From the NCBI GenBank assembly GCA_029204225.1, contig CM055099.1:47554542-47618541 (forward strand): a stretch of DNA of 64,000 nucleotides, in the 5' to 3' direction. Position numbers and translations under genes: made by a program. Under the pieces are notes generated by a model. That model saw only the letters and a program-made list of their open reading frames with translations. It was not told where the DNA came from and did no database searches. Below, piece by piece: positions 47,591 through 59,074 of this stretch (positions within the stretch are counted from its first letter, which is position 1; every line of letters starts with the position of its first letter). This stretch comes from Diphasiastrum complanatum. Lineage: Eukaryota; Streptophyta; Lycopodiopsida; Lycopodiales; Lycopodiaceae.

Positions 47591-47643
<53 letters not shown>
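47569..47643. repeat. Poly(C) tract followed by (CT)n
   Basis: About 17 C residues (47575-47592), then TTTT and about 23 CT units. Such a C tract next to CT is prone to slippage and sequencing error. Confidence 0.9.
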
Positions 47644-47646
<3 letters not shown>

Positions 47647-47691
47647 CACTCTCTCTCACGCACACACACAAGCATCAATGTCATGATTATG

Positions 47692-47780
47692 CTTCTTGGT
47701 TTCCAAGGGGAGGCTCGAACCTGGGACCAAAGAAACTCCGGATGCCAAGCTAACCAGCTGAGCCAACCCTGTTGGGTCAC
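47692..47780 (-). mobile_element. tRNA-derived SINE (89 bp) with 13-bp target duplication
   Basis: Flanked on both sides by TGTCATGATTATG (47679-47691 and 47781-47793). On the minus strand it has GGTTGGCTCAGCTGGTTAGC (box A), GGTTCGAGCC (box B) and ends CTTGGAAACCAAGAAGC. It is almost entirely tRNA-related with only a short tail and no long A run. It lies about 650 bp from the 3' end of the PP2C gene. Confidence 0.85.
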
Positions 47781-48429
47781 TGTCATGATTATGGACTAAT
47801 TTAAATGAAAAAAGATTGCTGAGCACCAAGAAAAGTGGAGCAAGAAACAAGATAACTAGAACATTAGCCATAGCACTCTAAGAAGCTCAAAATCAGCTGA
47901 ACTACAAAGTGCAAGAACACAAAAGCGAGGACATCTATGTTCCATTTTAGATTGTACTTCCGTCCAATCATTTGCACTATTTAGTAGCTGCAAGGATCAA
48001 ATTATGAAGACAAAAATCATAGAATTAGAAAATCTTGCAGTCAAACATCCCCTATTCATATAGAAGTTTCCAATGAATAAACAAATTCGTGTAGTGTATC
48101 CAAGCTTAATGCTTTAGTAAAAATATTTAGACTTTGCACACATGATTGTGTTTACCTTCGATAATATAAAAATTGACTGGCTACTAGCTGAAAGATTTAA
48201 CAATTCATCACCATGTGAAACATCATTGAAAAACAGCTTCTACAAATATAGCAGAAATCACTCACTTTCCACCCAAGTTCAGGTCAGTGAGAGCATTGGC
48301 ATAGCAGTGCCTTGCTTCTGTAGAAAGGTTCACCTTTTTTATGGTGCTCGTGTATTTACATATAAATAAAAAATCTGGCATGCACGTTTAATGTGCAAAC
48401 AACCTTTTCAAGGCATTGTTATGATAAAA
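47781..48429. other. Downstream flank of the PP2C gene
   Basis: Non-coding sequence between the SINE and the PP2C stop codon. It should include the 3' untranslated region on the minus strand; no clear poly(A) signal could be singled out. Confidence 0.4.
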
Positions 48430-51400
48430 TCACAGTCTAGTTCTCGACTTCAAATCCACCACCACAATACTAATATTGTCGCTGCTTCCCTTGGCCAGTG
48501 CCAATTTTGTCAAGAGTGCCGCAGCAGTGGCAGCCGGTGAATCTCCATAGCCATTATCAAGATTGGGAAACCCTGAACGGGACTGAGATCGCCAACCAGC
48601 TAAACATCTTCTGGCTATTTCACATACAAGTTCATTAGAAAGAACGTCCCAAAGACCGTCACTTGCTAATATTAAGCATTCGTCATCCTCTGTTCGTTGT
48701 GTGCAAGTAACTTCAGGATCAGGAATCACATATGGCTTCAGATATCGATCACCTGTATCAATGATTTATGTAACAAAAGCCAGCAATGATTTTTTCAAAA
48801 GTTTTAGGATCATATACGGTCACGGACAAACGATCCCATGAAGCAAAAGCATAAGTAGCAGGCCTACCTATTGCTCTGGACATGGCAAGAACACCAAGAA
48901 CTCGGTAGCCATTCCTATACAGAACTCGGCCTCCAGCAGCTTCTACCCGTGCGAGTTCATCTATACGCTGGGGCTACACAATTGCAAGAAGCAGCACAAG
49001 TCTAAGCAATCGAATGGTTTTGATAAGATATGTTTAACATAAAACACCTACTGATTGATGGGCCTCTTTCTTTTCTAGCTTTAGAAACCACACAAATGAT
49101 TGGGTATAACTCAACATAAAAGTTCTTCATATGCAGCAAGCTGTGGCGAAATTCTGGGCCCTCATATTGCCAATGATGCCAAGAAAACTATACTCTAGCA
49201 AAGCTACTCAATGGCTGGAAAGCCAAGCTTCAATGAAGTTCTTCAAACTAGACGAAGTGTATGTATCTCTTTCTGTGATTACACTGAACAGTAAGTCCAA
49301 TCTTATAATTCGATACAAATAACATCTTCAAATAATGTTCATAGCGATTCTATAAGATACTGAATAAATATGGAAGTGTTAGCAACAAAAATAACAGCAT
49401 ACAAATTATAAAATCATAGCCAGAAGGCACCACTTATAGTCTTACTGATATTAAACATTAGTTGCAATCTGTTTTCTGAACAAATCAGGATATCTTTTCA
49501 AAAAGTCCTTAGTATTAAGTAGCAAAAAAAGGTCAAAATTGAATAAATAAAGTGAAAAAATGCAGGAAAACTTGAATCATCTTAAGTGAACTATGCACAG
49601 CAAAGAAGAATTAAATGAAACAAAAGCAAATCAATCTAAAAGTGTCAGCTTCTTAGTTCCCCACTTTACTAATGAACCTTATGATTGATCAACATGACCA
49701 CAACAAAAGTAGCATAACAAGAGCTTAGCTTTTTACAGGTAAACAACCAATTAACCACATACTCCATTTGTCAATTTTCAAACTAAAACATAGAAAAATA
49801 AAGGTGCTAGAGAATTTCATGGCAAAGATCTTGTAAAACTCTTGAACAGTTCAAGCAGTCAGCAGACAATCTCGGCCTAGCTGTCAGCCCTTTTCAAAAC
49901 CGGAACATGAAAACTAGGGAGTCTCACAGAAAGATCTCATCAAAACTTTTGCGACCATGAATTGAATGGCAATGAATAGTCCTCTGCAGAAAACTCAAGC
50001 ATCCAGAAACTTAGTATTAAGTAAAACTGGGAATAACTGTGATGGACCTGTCTGTCATTGACCAACAGCTTGTCGGAGATACATGACCTGCCAGAAAAGC
50101 TAACTTTACAATTCGACAAAGAAAAAATAAATATCGTGTTAAACATACAGAACAAAACGCAGTTCATACCTACAACTTTTAATATCTTGCAAAGAAAATA
50201 CTAGGAAATAACATTTTTTTATGATGAAACATCATATTGAACATGGATGTTCGAAATGTGATGGAGCTTTTCTGATAGTATTTTTGATATGACAAGGAGG
50301 ACACAACCTTCGAACTCCTTTTTTCATATCGTAAGAACCTTCAATAAGAATCCAAAAAAATATACGAGCCAAGTTGACATAGGGGCCTGCCCCACCTGCC
50401 ATTACCATTAGTGAGCCTCACCAACAGAAGCTGCTGCACCACTTCCATTTAGTTGATTCAGTTAGCCAATTCAATTCGCCTTTATCACTAACTGAATAGA
50501 GTAAATTTTTGTTCTCTCTAACTGGATTGAAACACCATGGGTACTGGTTACGGTTAACGGGATCCCTTGCACCCATCATCGCGCCTCTTTTTGAACATCA
50601 AAGCCAACATAAGTATGAGCACCAAATGCAATGATAATGTACAACCATAAAATTAAATGTGAGATAATAACCTGACAAGTGCCAATCGGGCACCAAGTCC
50701 TTTACGTTTAATTATAACTAGAAAGGCTGGCATCAAGTGGGGCAGGCAACAAACCACAGTTAGCTCTCTAACTAGCTTTCCTTAGAAATATACTAACCTA
50801 ACAGCACTAACAGCAGGCGACTGATCCTACTGCCACAAAGCCAGAAACTCCCCCAGTGCTTGTTAAGGTATATTTATCTTTTCCAAAACTTTTACAAGCT
50901 TTATGTGCAAATAAATCGGTAAGAGAGTGACACAGTGTACCTTGTGATCGTTCGACAGAGGAATGGCCTGGCCACCACGAGAAAGTACAGCCCTAGAATC
51001 ACCACAATTGGCAACAACGATTTGACAAGAACCTACAACGGCTATAACAGCTGTTGATCCCACAGTCTCAGGTGCTATAGGCTCCACATCTGAACCTCCC
51101 ACGTCTTTATCCATTCTCGAGAAACAAGCAGCCAAAGCTTTCTGCCACTGTGAGTCCCAGGTTATAGAATTTTCTGCGTGGTCCTTACATGCATCTGAAA
51201 CAGCTGTAATCTCCTCAATCAGAGCTTTATGTAGGTGATTTTTGCAATAGAGAGCTGCCTGCATTGAAATTTACAGATCAGTCTTTGGGATCAATGCAAA
51301 CAGACGTCTAGCATCCACCTAACTACATGGTAACTTGGTCAATCTGATAATAGTTTCCGAAGGTAGGAACCTTGAATCAGAAACTAGATAACAACATCAA

Positions 51401-52559
51401 TAACTCTTATATAAATGGGATATCCAATCTAAAATCACATAAATGTAATACAGTTTATGACTCCTGAAAAAATCATTGAAGCATGCCTCATAAAATAGGG
51501 AATTATATTATTCACCTCTGTTTACGGGAATAAGTAGCATGACAAACTAACCCTGGAAACCTAATGCATCATCACCTTGTCTACCTCACCCACAGAATAC
51601 GACTGGTTTTGGAGCTAATTTTCTAACCCCCAAGTGCAAAGTGAGATGGAAAAACACTCAATAGGTTCCGTGATCTATCAGGTAAATTGGTAAGAGATAG
51701 CTGTTTCTACCTGAGCACCCCCATGCCCATCATAAACCCCAAAAAAATGAAGGTCGGAGACTTTTTCACGTCCTTGTAAAGGAATGCGACTACATGCTCC
51801 AACTGCCCAGGTGGCAAGTGACAAAAATGAAGGAACTACGGCCACAGCATCTTCCATCTCCCGACGCCGTCCACAGACAGACACTATTCCATGTGGAGGA
51901 CAATGATCACCTGAAGTGCACCCACAGCTAGAGCTTTTATCCAAAGGACAAATTACAACTTCCTTCAATGTAGTGGCCGGTTGTGACTCTTCGGATTCCT
52001 TACAGAGCTTCTGTGTCAAGCTTGCTTGTTGATTTTCCGTGTTGTTTGCATCCTGCTCATCCATCTGATAATCAGTGCTTTTACTGCTTAAAATCACACT
52101 TTTCTTGCAGTCGGTAGAATCGACAACTCCAAACTCCTCGCCAATCAGATAACTGCTCTTAACAATGTTTTCTAGATTACAACCAGGCTCACAAACTACT
52201 ACTTTACTTTCAACATTAGCTTTGCCCAACATACTTCCTTCTTCCAGTGATAAAGAAAGAGTCCGGGAAGTATTAGCTTTGTCATCATGCAGTGCAAATT
52301 CGAGGGAGAAATCACCTTCAGATGTGCAAATTGCATGGACTATTCCCAGACCATCTGCTGTATGGTCATGCCGGTCGGTCTCAGGCCGTACACGTTTATT
52401 AGCAGGCTCGCCGATCAAAGAAAAGTCGGTCATCATTTTAAAACGCCGTATTTCCAAACGCTTGCGTCGAGCAGCACAAGACACAACTTTATATTTCTGG
52501 GATTCGTCTTCTGGATCAGATGCTTCGTCACATGCTTTGCGTGTGACGATAGTCTCCAT
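48430..52559 (-). CDS. Protein phosphatase 2C, clade-A type (ABI1/HAB1-like)
   Basis: A metal-dependent Ser/Thr phosphatase of the family that dephosphorylates SnRK2 kinases and represses ABA signalling. Four exons join in frame with GT-AG borders: 52559-51711, 51258-50941, 48973-48868 and 48752-48430, giving 531 residues. The start is the ATG at 52559 ([14 protein letters not shown]). Residues 29-40 are the basic [12 protein letters not shown] stretch common in clade A. The catalytic domain starts near 226, with RRREMED (E236, D237), GVYDGHGG (D277), [32 protein letters not shown] (to D426), ASDGLWDV (D456) and [12 protein letters not shown] (D516). All metal-binding aspartates are present. 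Residue 409, in [10 protein letters not shown], is Arg (AGG at 48916-48914). ABI1, HAB1 and most clade-A members have Trp there, the residue that locks into the receptor-ABA complex. The second intron is about 2 kb. No frame damage is seen, so it is likely functional, perhaps with altered receptor sensitivity. Confidence 0.9.
48974..50940 (-). other. Large second intron of the PP2C gene
   Basis: Donor GTACAC at 50940 and acceptor TGTGTAG ending at 48974. It is A/T-rich and about 1.97 kb, with no recognisable mobile element or coding motif in it. Confidence 0.8.
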
Positions 52560-52740
52560 CTCAAACAAACCCTAGCTGTGGCTTGCTTCTGATGCCGAAT
52601 ACAAGGAAAGCAAAGCTACATCCACAACTACATTTCACTTCTCCTTCAACAGATATCGAGATTTTCTGCCTTCATGTATGTAAGTTCTCTTTAAGCAACA
52701 AAACCAAAACCTTCTACAGAACTCATGTCTTACTTTAAAT

Positions 52741-52762
52741 CACGTGCATAATTATATATAGC
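52741..52762 (-). promoter_or_regulatory. Candidate TATA box and G-box upstream of PP2C
   Basis: A CACGTG palindrome at 52741-52746 and a TATATATAAT (minus strand) at 52751-52760 lie about 185-200 bp upstream of the start codon. CACGTG is the core bound by bZIP factors of ABA responses, which fits feedback regulation known for clade-A PP2C genes. The transcription start is not known, so the positions are only suggestive. Confidence 0.3.
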
Positions 52763-53880
52763 ACTTACTCCAGGCTCTGAATTAGCCACAGAAAGAAACA
52801 TAACCTCTCAGAGTGTCAATCGGCTCGGCATCTCTAATAAAAACCTTCTGGAGGCCGTAATCTCTACCAAAAGCTTCTTTGTTTACACATAAACATCCAA
52901 CATGAAGCCCTTCGTCCCTGCCTTTAATATATCCGATCAGAGAAAAGGTCCTAATTGTTTTGCCCTTTACTTTTGAAGCCTCCCACTTTGTACTTGCTTA
53001 TCAATCCTCCTCATCATGCCATAGATGATATCTCCGTCTCACGTCGCACCGATGTAACCTTCAACCCATCAGGATCAAGCTCAAAACGGTGGCTTGATAC
53101 TTGCCAATGTCGTGTATTCCACTGGCTTGTTGATTACTGTTCCTTGTTTTGCATACTTACAGATAGAGAAGCAAATACAGGTCCCAGTATCTCGCCACCG
53201 TCAGCTGCTTTGCCTGCTCTCAGATTTTGGCATGCGTGCATGATACGGTTCAAAAATATGGCTCCATTCTTCTGAACCATTAAAGGCACGGGAGATTAGA
53301 CTATAGACAACTGCCGCAATAGACATCATTGCATTCGAACCTGTTTCTAATACTTTCCAAACTAATAAAGACATCAATGGTAATATAGAGTAACAAACGA
53401 GCAGAACGAAAACTAGTCAAAGCTCTAGAAGTGTTGCCGAATCCCAATAAAAGTGGTAGTTCTCTGACCTATATGTTTCTGGAAACTATTCCAAAATAAT
53501 AATCTCAACTGCTGCAAGTCTTAATCATCTCAATACTTTGAGTTCTCACCAATAAGTCCAATCTACTCAACGAAAAGGCAGTACCACCTCCTGTAAAACA
53601 TACAGTCAGATGCAATCCTGTAGCGTGCACGGAAAATCGTGGCAAACAACAGGAAACGTCTGATTCGCGGCCCAGAATTAAACGCTGAAAGCAATCGAAG
53701 ACGAAGTGCAGCAACCCAAAACGAATACAGAAAGCAGTGCTAAAAGCATCACCAGTACCGGGCAAAAGAAAGGAGTCTGCATAATTCGGACAGACAAAAG
53801 TTAATCGCCTTCCATAGAGCGGACCACAAGTCTGCAAAGGCAGCTCAAACTGTACCAGCAGGCATTATCTCGCACAACCC
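52763..53880. other. Upstream region of PP2C, no gene seen
   Basis: Mixed-composition sequence without a convincing coding frame. It could hold the promoter or a 5' untranslated exon of the PP2C gene. Confidence 0.4.
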
Positions 53881-53949
53881 AATGGATCAAACCACAACAG
53901 CCACGCGATCACGAAGGCAAAACCAACGCAAATGCGAGGGGAAAGCAAT

Positions 53950-54115
53950 GGCTACTGCCGCTGCCGCTGCCGCTGCCGCTGCTCTCAAAGAAGAAACAAA
54001 AAAAGGGGAAGAGAAATACAGAAGAGAAAGGTTTGCCATAAAAGTGACGATGCCCGCGGGCAGGCGGGCAGGCGGGGGCTGCCCGAGCTGCCCGACCAGC
54101 TTACAGGTGGCGCTC
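53950..54115. repeat. GC-rich block with (GCTGCC)n and GCCCGCGGGC palindromes
   Basis: About four and a half copies of a GCTGCC unit at 53956-53983, and GCGGGCAGGCGGGCAGG with complementary CTGCCCGAGCTGCCCG at 54055-54100 that can fold on itself. This CpG-rich island stands out against an A/T-rich background and may be a promoter or 5' leader. The polyalanine-type frames are not convincing genes. Confidence 0.5.
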
Positions 54116-54179
54116 ACAAAAGCTTCGCCACCGTCACTCGACACCTGTCACTCTCCTTTATTTATTTATTTATTTTTTA

Positions 54180-57000
54180 TCTCCTTCCAACAAATATATA
54201 TATATTATTAAATCCCCCAAAACAAAAAAAAACCTCACAAAAAAAATAAAATAAAATAAAAAAACATTTTAGCTTTGAATTTCTTTTTTTTCTCTTCTCA
54301 ACCAATAATTCTTTAATTTGCAGGGGAGGCCCAGACCCCAAGACTTTCAATAAATCATCGGCCGCCCAATTTTTAGTTTTTTTTACTCGCAAAGTCTCTT
54401 ATAATAGCTTCTGGTGTGGTGTCAGGAGCCACGGTCGGGTACCAAACTATAATATAACTACTCAGAAATCATAAATTAATCTAGATTTTATAATAATAAA
54501 TACATGCATTTTATATTTTATTTTATATGTAATTATTTTTCACCCAAAAAAACACTTGTTGTTCATGAATTTCTCATAGATCATATATGCACCCATTTAT
54601 TTTTATTTTTATTTTTTATATGCATGTGTAGTTTATTTGCTAGAGCATGTGTGCATACATATTCTATGTGTTCAAGGACGTATGCATACATAATATTTAT
54701 GTTTATTTGGAAATGTATATTCTTTGTGCACGCAAAATACATATTTGTCCAAGTCAAGGGCACTCAAAATTCAAATGATCCAAAATCGTTTGGCTGTAAC
54801 TTGAAGCTTGAGTCATGTAACTTATTAGCTTTTTGACAATGGCCCGTTCTACACGCTTCATGGGCATTGGTTGTGGCGACTTGGTCCATGGTAGAGCATT
54901 AAAGTCCAATCTATGCACGACACATGTATACTTTCAATTTTGCTCAACAAGATTGCATGTTAGAGTGTTCCATCCAAGTTTATAAAGTGGCTTTAATACT
55001 TTCTCCTTGCACGTACAAGACTTTTTAAAGCTTGACTTGAGAGATGAGGGAGAAACAAGTCTCCTAGGGTATGGCAACTTTCGATGGAGATTAGGATGAT
55101 GTTGTTAAATCTCTCAAGCCATGATTTTAAGTGCAAACATGATCAAACCAAAGGACTTAGTGTGAAATACACTGGCTAGTTACAATGATCATGTGACATT
55201 AGAGAGAAACTAATTGTAGGCTAGATGGGTGACATAAGAATGTGGAGGGAGAGAGATGACGTAGTTAATTATTAAGTTTGTATTAACTAACAGTTATGCC
55301 AACTACTGACTCTACTTTGAAAATGGGATGTGGTGATTGTGAGGTAATGTAATGCTTAGTTAAATTAACTAACAGTTATGCCAACTACTGACTCTACTTT
55401 GAAAGTGGGATGTGGTGATTGTGAGGTAATGTAATGCTTAGTTAAATTATCCTTCAAGTTTCTAGCATTTATGGTTCATATATTTTGTTTGGGTAGGTTT
55501 TGGTAAAGCGTGTTGGTGTGAATGTAGGTTGGTTCATGGAGAATTGACAAGTGAGCAACGTGAGAAGGATGTCCTTAAGGGATGGGTTGGGTGGATCACA
55601 TTTAGTGATTAGAACAAAATGAGAAGATGATGATCAGGTGTAAGAAAATGTATATGAAGCTATATACCTATATATATAGAGCACGTTAAAAGGAGGGAGC
55701 ATAGAAACACTAGAACAAAAATAGAAGATTGAACAAGATGAGCTAGGCAAAAGTCTTTTGTTGTTGATATCACTAATCTAGCCATGTCAAGGTGTATAAT
55801 GGGAAACTATTAAGTCCATATTGTATTTAATTGGTGATAGAGATAGTCCTAAGGAGAATGTTGGGTTTAATGTGGCAATGAAACACTACTCTCAACATGT
55901 AACTTGGAATGAGGAGGAGAGAGCAAAGGAAAAGAGGGGTAGAAAAGCAATGTTGCAAAGTATTGTTTGTTTGGTTGTGAGGAAGGTTTGCTAGTAAGGG
56001 ACAAGGATGCATTGTTTAAGGTTAATGATATGACGTTTACGAAGCATATAGAGAATTTAGCTAAATAATCGATGGTGGTGTACTCAATGGGAAGGTTCTC
56101 TACAAGTCATGTTACTAAAGCTTTTTGCAAGGTGCATTGGAAAAGATTGGGTGCAATTCTAGTAAAGGTTGCAACTCTTGTGAAAGAAACTTCTAGATGC
56201 TTTTTTTATGATGGTCTTTAGCAAGACAAGTGCTATATTTTGAGGGGAAATAGTGTATGTGATGCCTTATTTACAAGAGTTTGATTCATGGCTTGATTGA
56301 TCCGATTGCTTTTTTCCCAAAGTTTAATTGTATAAAGTCAAAATGGTTTGAGAAGTTTGGGAGATTCTCATCCTACTAAAAGTGAAGGGGCCTCAAACTT
56401 CACCTAGTTCAAAAGCTTGTGTTCTCTTGAGGTTAGAATATTGGTGTCAAAGACACTTGAACTAAAATTAGGAGCACTCATTGTTATGAAAGGCCACAAT
56501 AGTTGGATGTTTGTTTTTGAAACTAGTCAATAACAAGTTCATAGCTCAAAGTTATCATTAAAGTGAGTCTCATAAACAATAAATAATTGTTTCATGTTTA
56601 ATGGCATTTTCAGTAGCAAAAAAACTAGTTATAAGTATTGTTGTAAAATTTTGACTAGCTCTCAAGTTGCATTTGTTAGGAAAGTTGGAACATATCTAAG
56701 TCCTATCAACATCTTTCCAGTTCTTTTTTATATCCAAAGCAACCACTATGAACACATTTTATCATGACCAAGCCTAGTTTGTACAACTTTTTTGGAGAAA
56801 TGGTCCAACACCTCCAGTGATAAAAAAATCAACCATTAGAGGAATTCTAACTCCAAAAAAGAATGCCACGTAGATTCACAAAAGTAATCAATTAATCTAA
56901 ATTACCAAAATAAATTTATTTTCTGCCCAATGCTTTGTCAGTTCTGCCTACACTATTTTTTATGGTTAACCATGTACATTATAGTTTATAGTTCATTATA
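54180..57000. other. Mostly non-coding; one tandem duplication
   Basis: A/T-rich DNA. Weak coding-like phrases near 56050-56250 on the plus strand could be a decayed gene, but I do not recognise them. The tandem repeat at 55282-55448 is listed separately. Confidence 0.4.
55282..55448. repeat. 82-bp tandem duplication
   Basis: ATTAACTAACAGTTATGCC starts at 55282 and 55364; the two copies differ at a single position that I noticed (GAAAATGGG versus GAAAGTGGG). The high identity implies a recent event. Confidence 0.95.
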
Positions 57001-57007
57001 AATAGCA

Positions 57008-57407
57008 TAATTTTTAAATTGTAGCTCCGATTGAGACAAAAATGGTGCCATTAGAAAGCGCAATGAGAGCTTTCTAAAGACACCCTTCATGACCTAGTTC
57101 TGAGCTACCGTTCAAAAGTTATAGCTAGTCAACGTTTCCAGACTCAATCCAATATCTCTTCTATGAGTGGATAGAGGATTGTTTCAACCCAATATCTCTT
57201 CTGTGTCCGGATAGAGCATCCTCTCATTGAGAGGGTACTCCATATGTGCACAAAAGAGATATTGTGTCTTCTGAAAACTTTGATAGACTGTAACTTTTGA
57301 ATGGTAGCTCAGAACTAGATCATGTAGGATGTCATTGGAAGGCTCTCATTAAGCACTTTCCAATGGCATCATTTTCGTCTCAATTGGAGCTACAGTTAAA
57401 AAGATAT
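57008..57407. repeat. 400-bp foldback (long inverted repeat)
   Basis: TTGTAGCTCCGATTGAGACA through AGCTACCGTTCAAAAGTTA (57018-57123) is repeated in reverse complement from TAACTTTTGAATGGTAGCTC to GTCTCAATTGGAGCTACA (about 57290-57395). The middle also holds CAATATCTCTTCTGTG against CACAAAAGAGATATTG. The arms are roughly 150 bp with scattered mismatches. No coding is seen. It resembles a foldback/MITE or a source of hairpin RNA. Confidence 0.8.
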
Positions 57408-58332
57408 ACTATGTTTCGATAAATTGTCTATTAGATTACGGGACAACGTGTCATGCTTGTGGGCTACCCCTGACGTCGAATTATAGGTTTATTATTAAGA
57501 AACGTTTTTTTTAATTTTAATGAGTTACGTTAGGTAGATTTCAGGTTTGAGTGTTTTGAATATTGGTCCATGTGTAAGAAATTTAAAAAATAAATAAACA
57601 TCATCTTTACAAAGGTTCTTTTTTAATGAAGTTCTGAGACAATTGTTGCAGAATATCCTTGATGGTAGTTTTTATCTAAGTCTAGATAACAACATCAAAC
57701 TTAGAAGCTAACCCCCCACCTCCCCCCAATTATCAATAGTCTTGAATGCTTCTACACAACATTATTATCTGAAAATTAGAGCCAATGCCAGCATAGACTA
57801 TTAGGACAATTATGCATAACGATAAATATATAACTTTGATTTTGATTTTTTCGCTGCTCAAATCCTATAAACTACCGTTACCATCATTTCTTCCACACCT
57901 TCTATCGCCACTCAACCCCCACTCATTATTCCTATCCACGATCAACCTAGCTCTTCACAACTACCTCCACAACACAACACCTATGTCCCTCCATTCACTC
58001 ATATCTCTCCATTCACTAATATCCCCACACAATACTTGGATAAAAATGAACTCCTTCCTTACCTGGGTCCTTGGGAGCAGCTCCCCCCTTCAATGCAAAA
58101 GACAATGTGGGCTAATCACGATGCATGGACTTACCTTGCTTAGTCCATTGTTGATTACCAATCATTCTGGGGCACGATGCTGTAGGAAAATCTTGTGCTA
58201 ACCAGCCAACTATAGGATCCGACACAAGCAATGAAAGAAGCCAACGCACAAGTAGCACGCACACGTCGAGATGACGAACTCACTTCCGACCAAGTGGATG
58301 TCGCGGAAGCGCTTTTTCTTTCTTGTTTTTTG
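57408..58332. other. No gene seen
   Basis: Non-coding. Pro/Ser/His-rich short frames near 57830-58200 lack recognisable domains. Confidence 0.45.
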
Positions 58333-59074
58333 TGTTCATCCTCTATTCTGATTCGCGAACAATTTTATGTCTTTGAATCTTCTTTTTGTGCGGAAGCTCT
58401 TACGGGATCCCAAACACTCAACTACGCATCACAGAACATATTTTATTCTAGCAATCAAGAGACACAGCACAAGGCCAAGAGATATACAAAATAGAGTGAC
58501 TATATTGTCAGTTTGGTTTGGAGCGAGATCGTCAGTGTCTCGCTCGTTGGCGGATTGACTCTCTGCTCTTTCGCTGTGTTTTGCTCGTTGGCAGACTTTC
58601 ATGCACAGCTATGGTATTTTGCTTTCTTACTCTATTCGCTAAGTCTCTCTTTGTTTCTTACAGATCTCTGTATTTTCTATCTCTCTTCTTTTTCTCTTCT
58701 TCTTCTTTTTACATAGTTGTGATCCAGAGAGGATCATTTTTACCTCCACTGTGTGGAGTTTACAAGATAGCTAAATGTAGAATCACAAGACTAGTTAACA
58801 TTAATCAACTAGTTAGTTAGTCTTCGTCATTGCTATTCGTTTTAGCTGGGCATGAAGCTCGTTGAGTTGCCAGCTGGCAGCGTGAAGGATTTCTCTTCGT
58901 TTGTTTCGTTCTTTTCGTTTTGTGATCTTGGAGGTGTGTTTACGATTCGCGATTGATTCGCAAATCGTTCGTGCTTCGAGTCAAAGACACGTTGACTGTC
59001 GCGAATTGTTCTCGTTCAACCTTCGTGTCTTGTTCGTGCTGCGACAAAGTTGCAGGAGTTCACCATTTCTGACA
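58333..59074 (-). repeat. Copia 3' LTR, minus orientation
   Basis: On the minus strand it starts TGTCAGAAATGG after a GAGGGAG tract and ends GAGGATGAACA, 742 bp. It is a reverse-complement match to 61746-62487, of equal length. It contains several TCGCGAA/TTCGCGA motifs. Confidence 0.85.

Noticed and set aside
44469-47780. Functional tRNA genes
   Set aside because: Box A and B are present, but the copies lack a foldable full cloverleaf and are flanked by target duplications, so they are SINEs.
53882-54249. Alanine-rich proteins on both strands
   Set aside because: They stem from the GCTGCC repeat and overlap on opposite strands; the minus frame lacks an ATG at its start.
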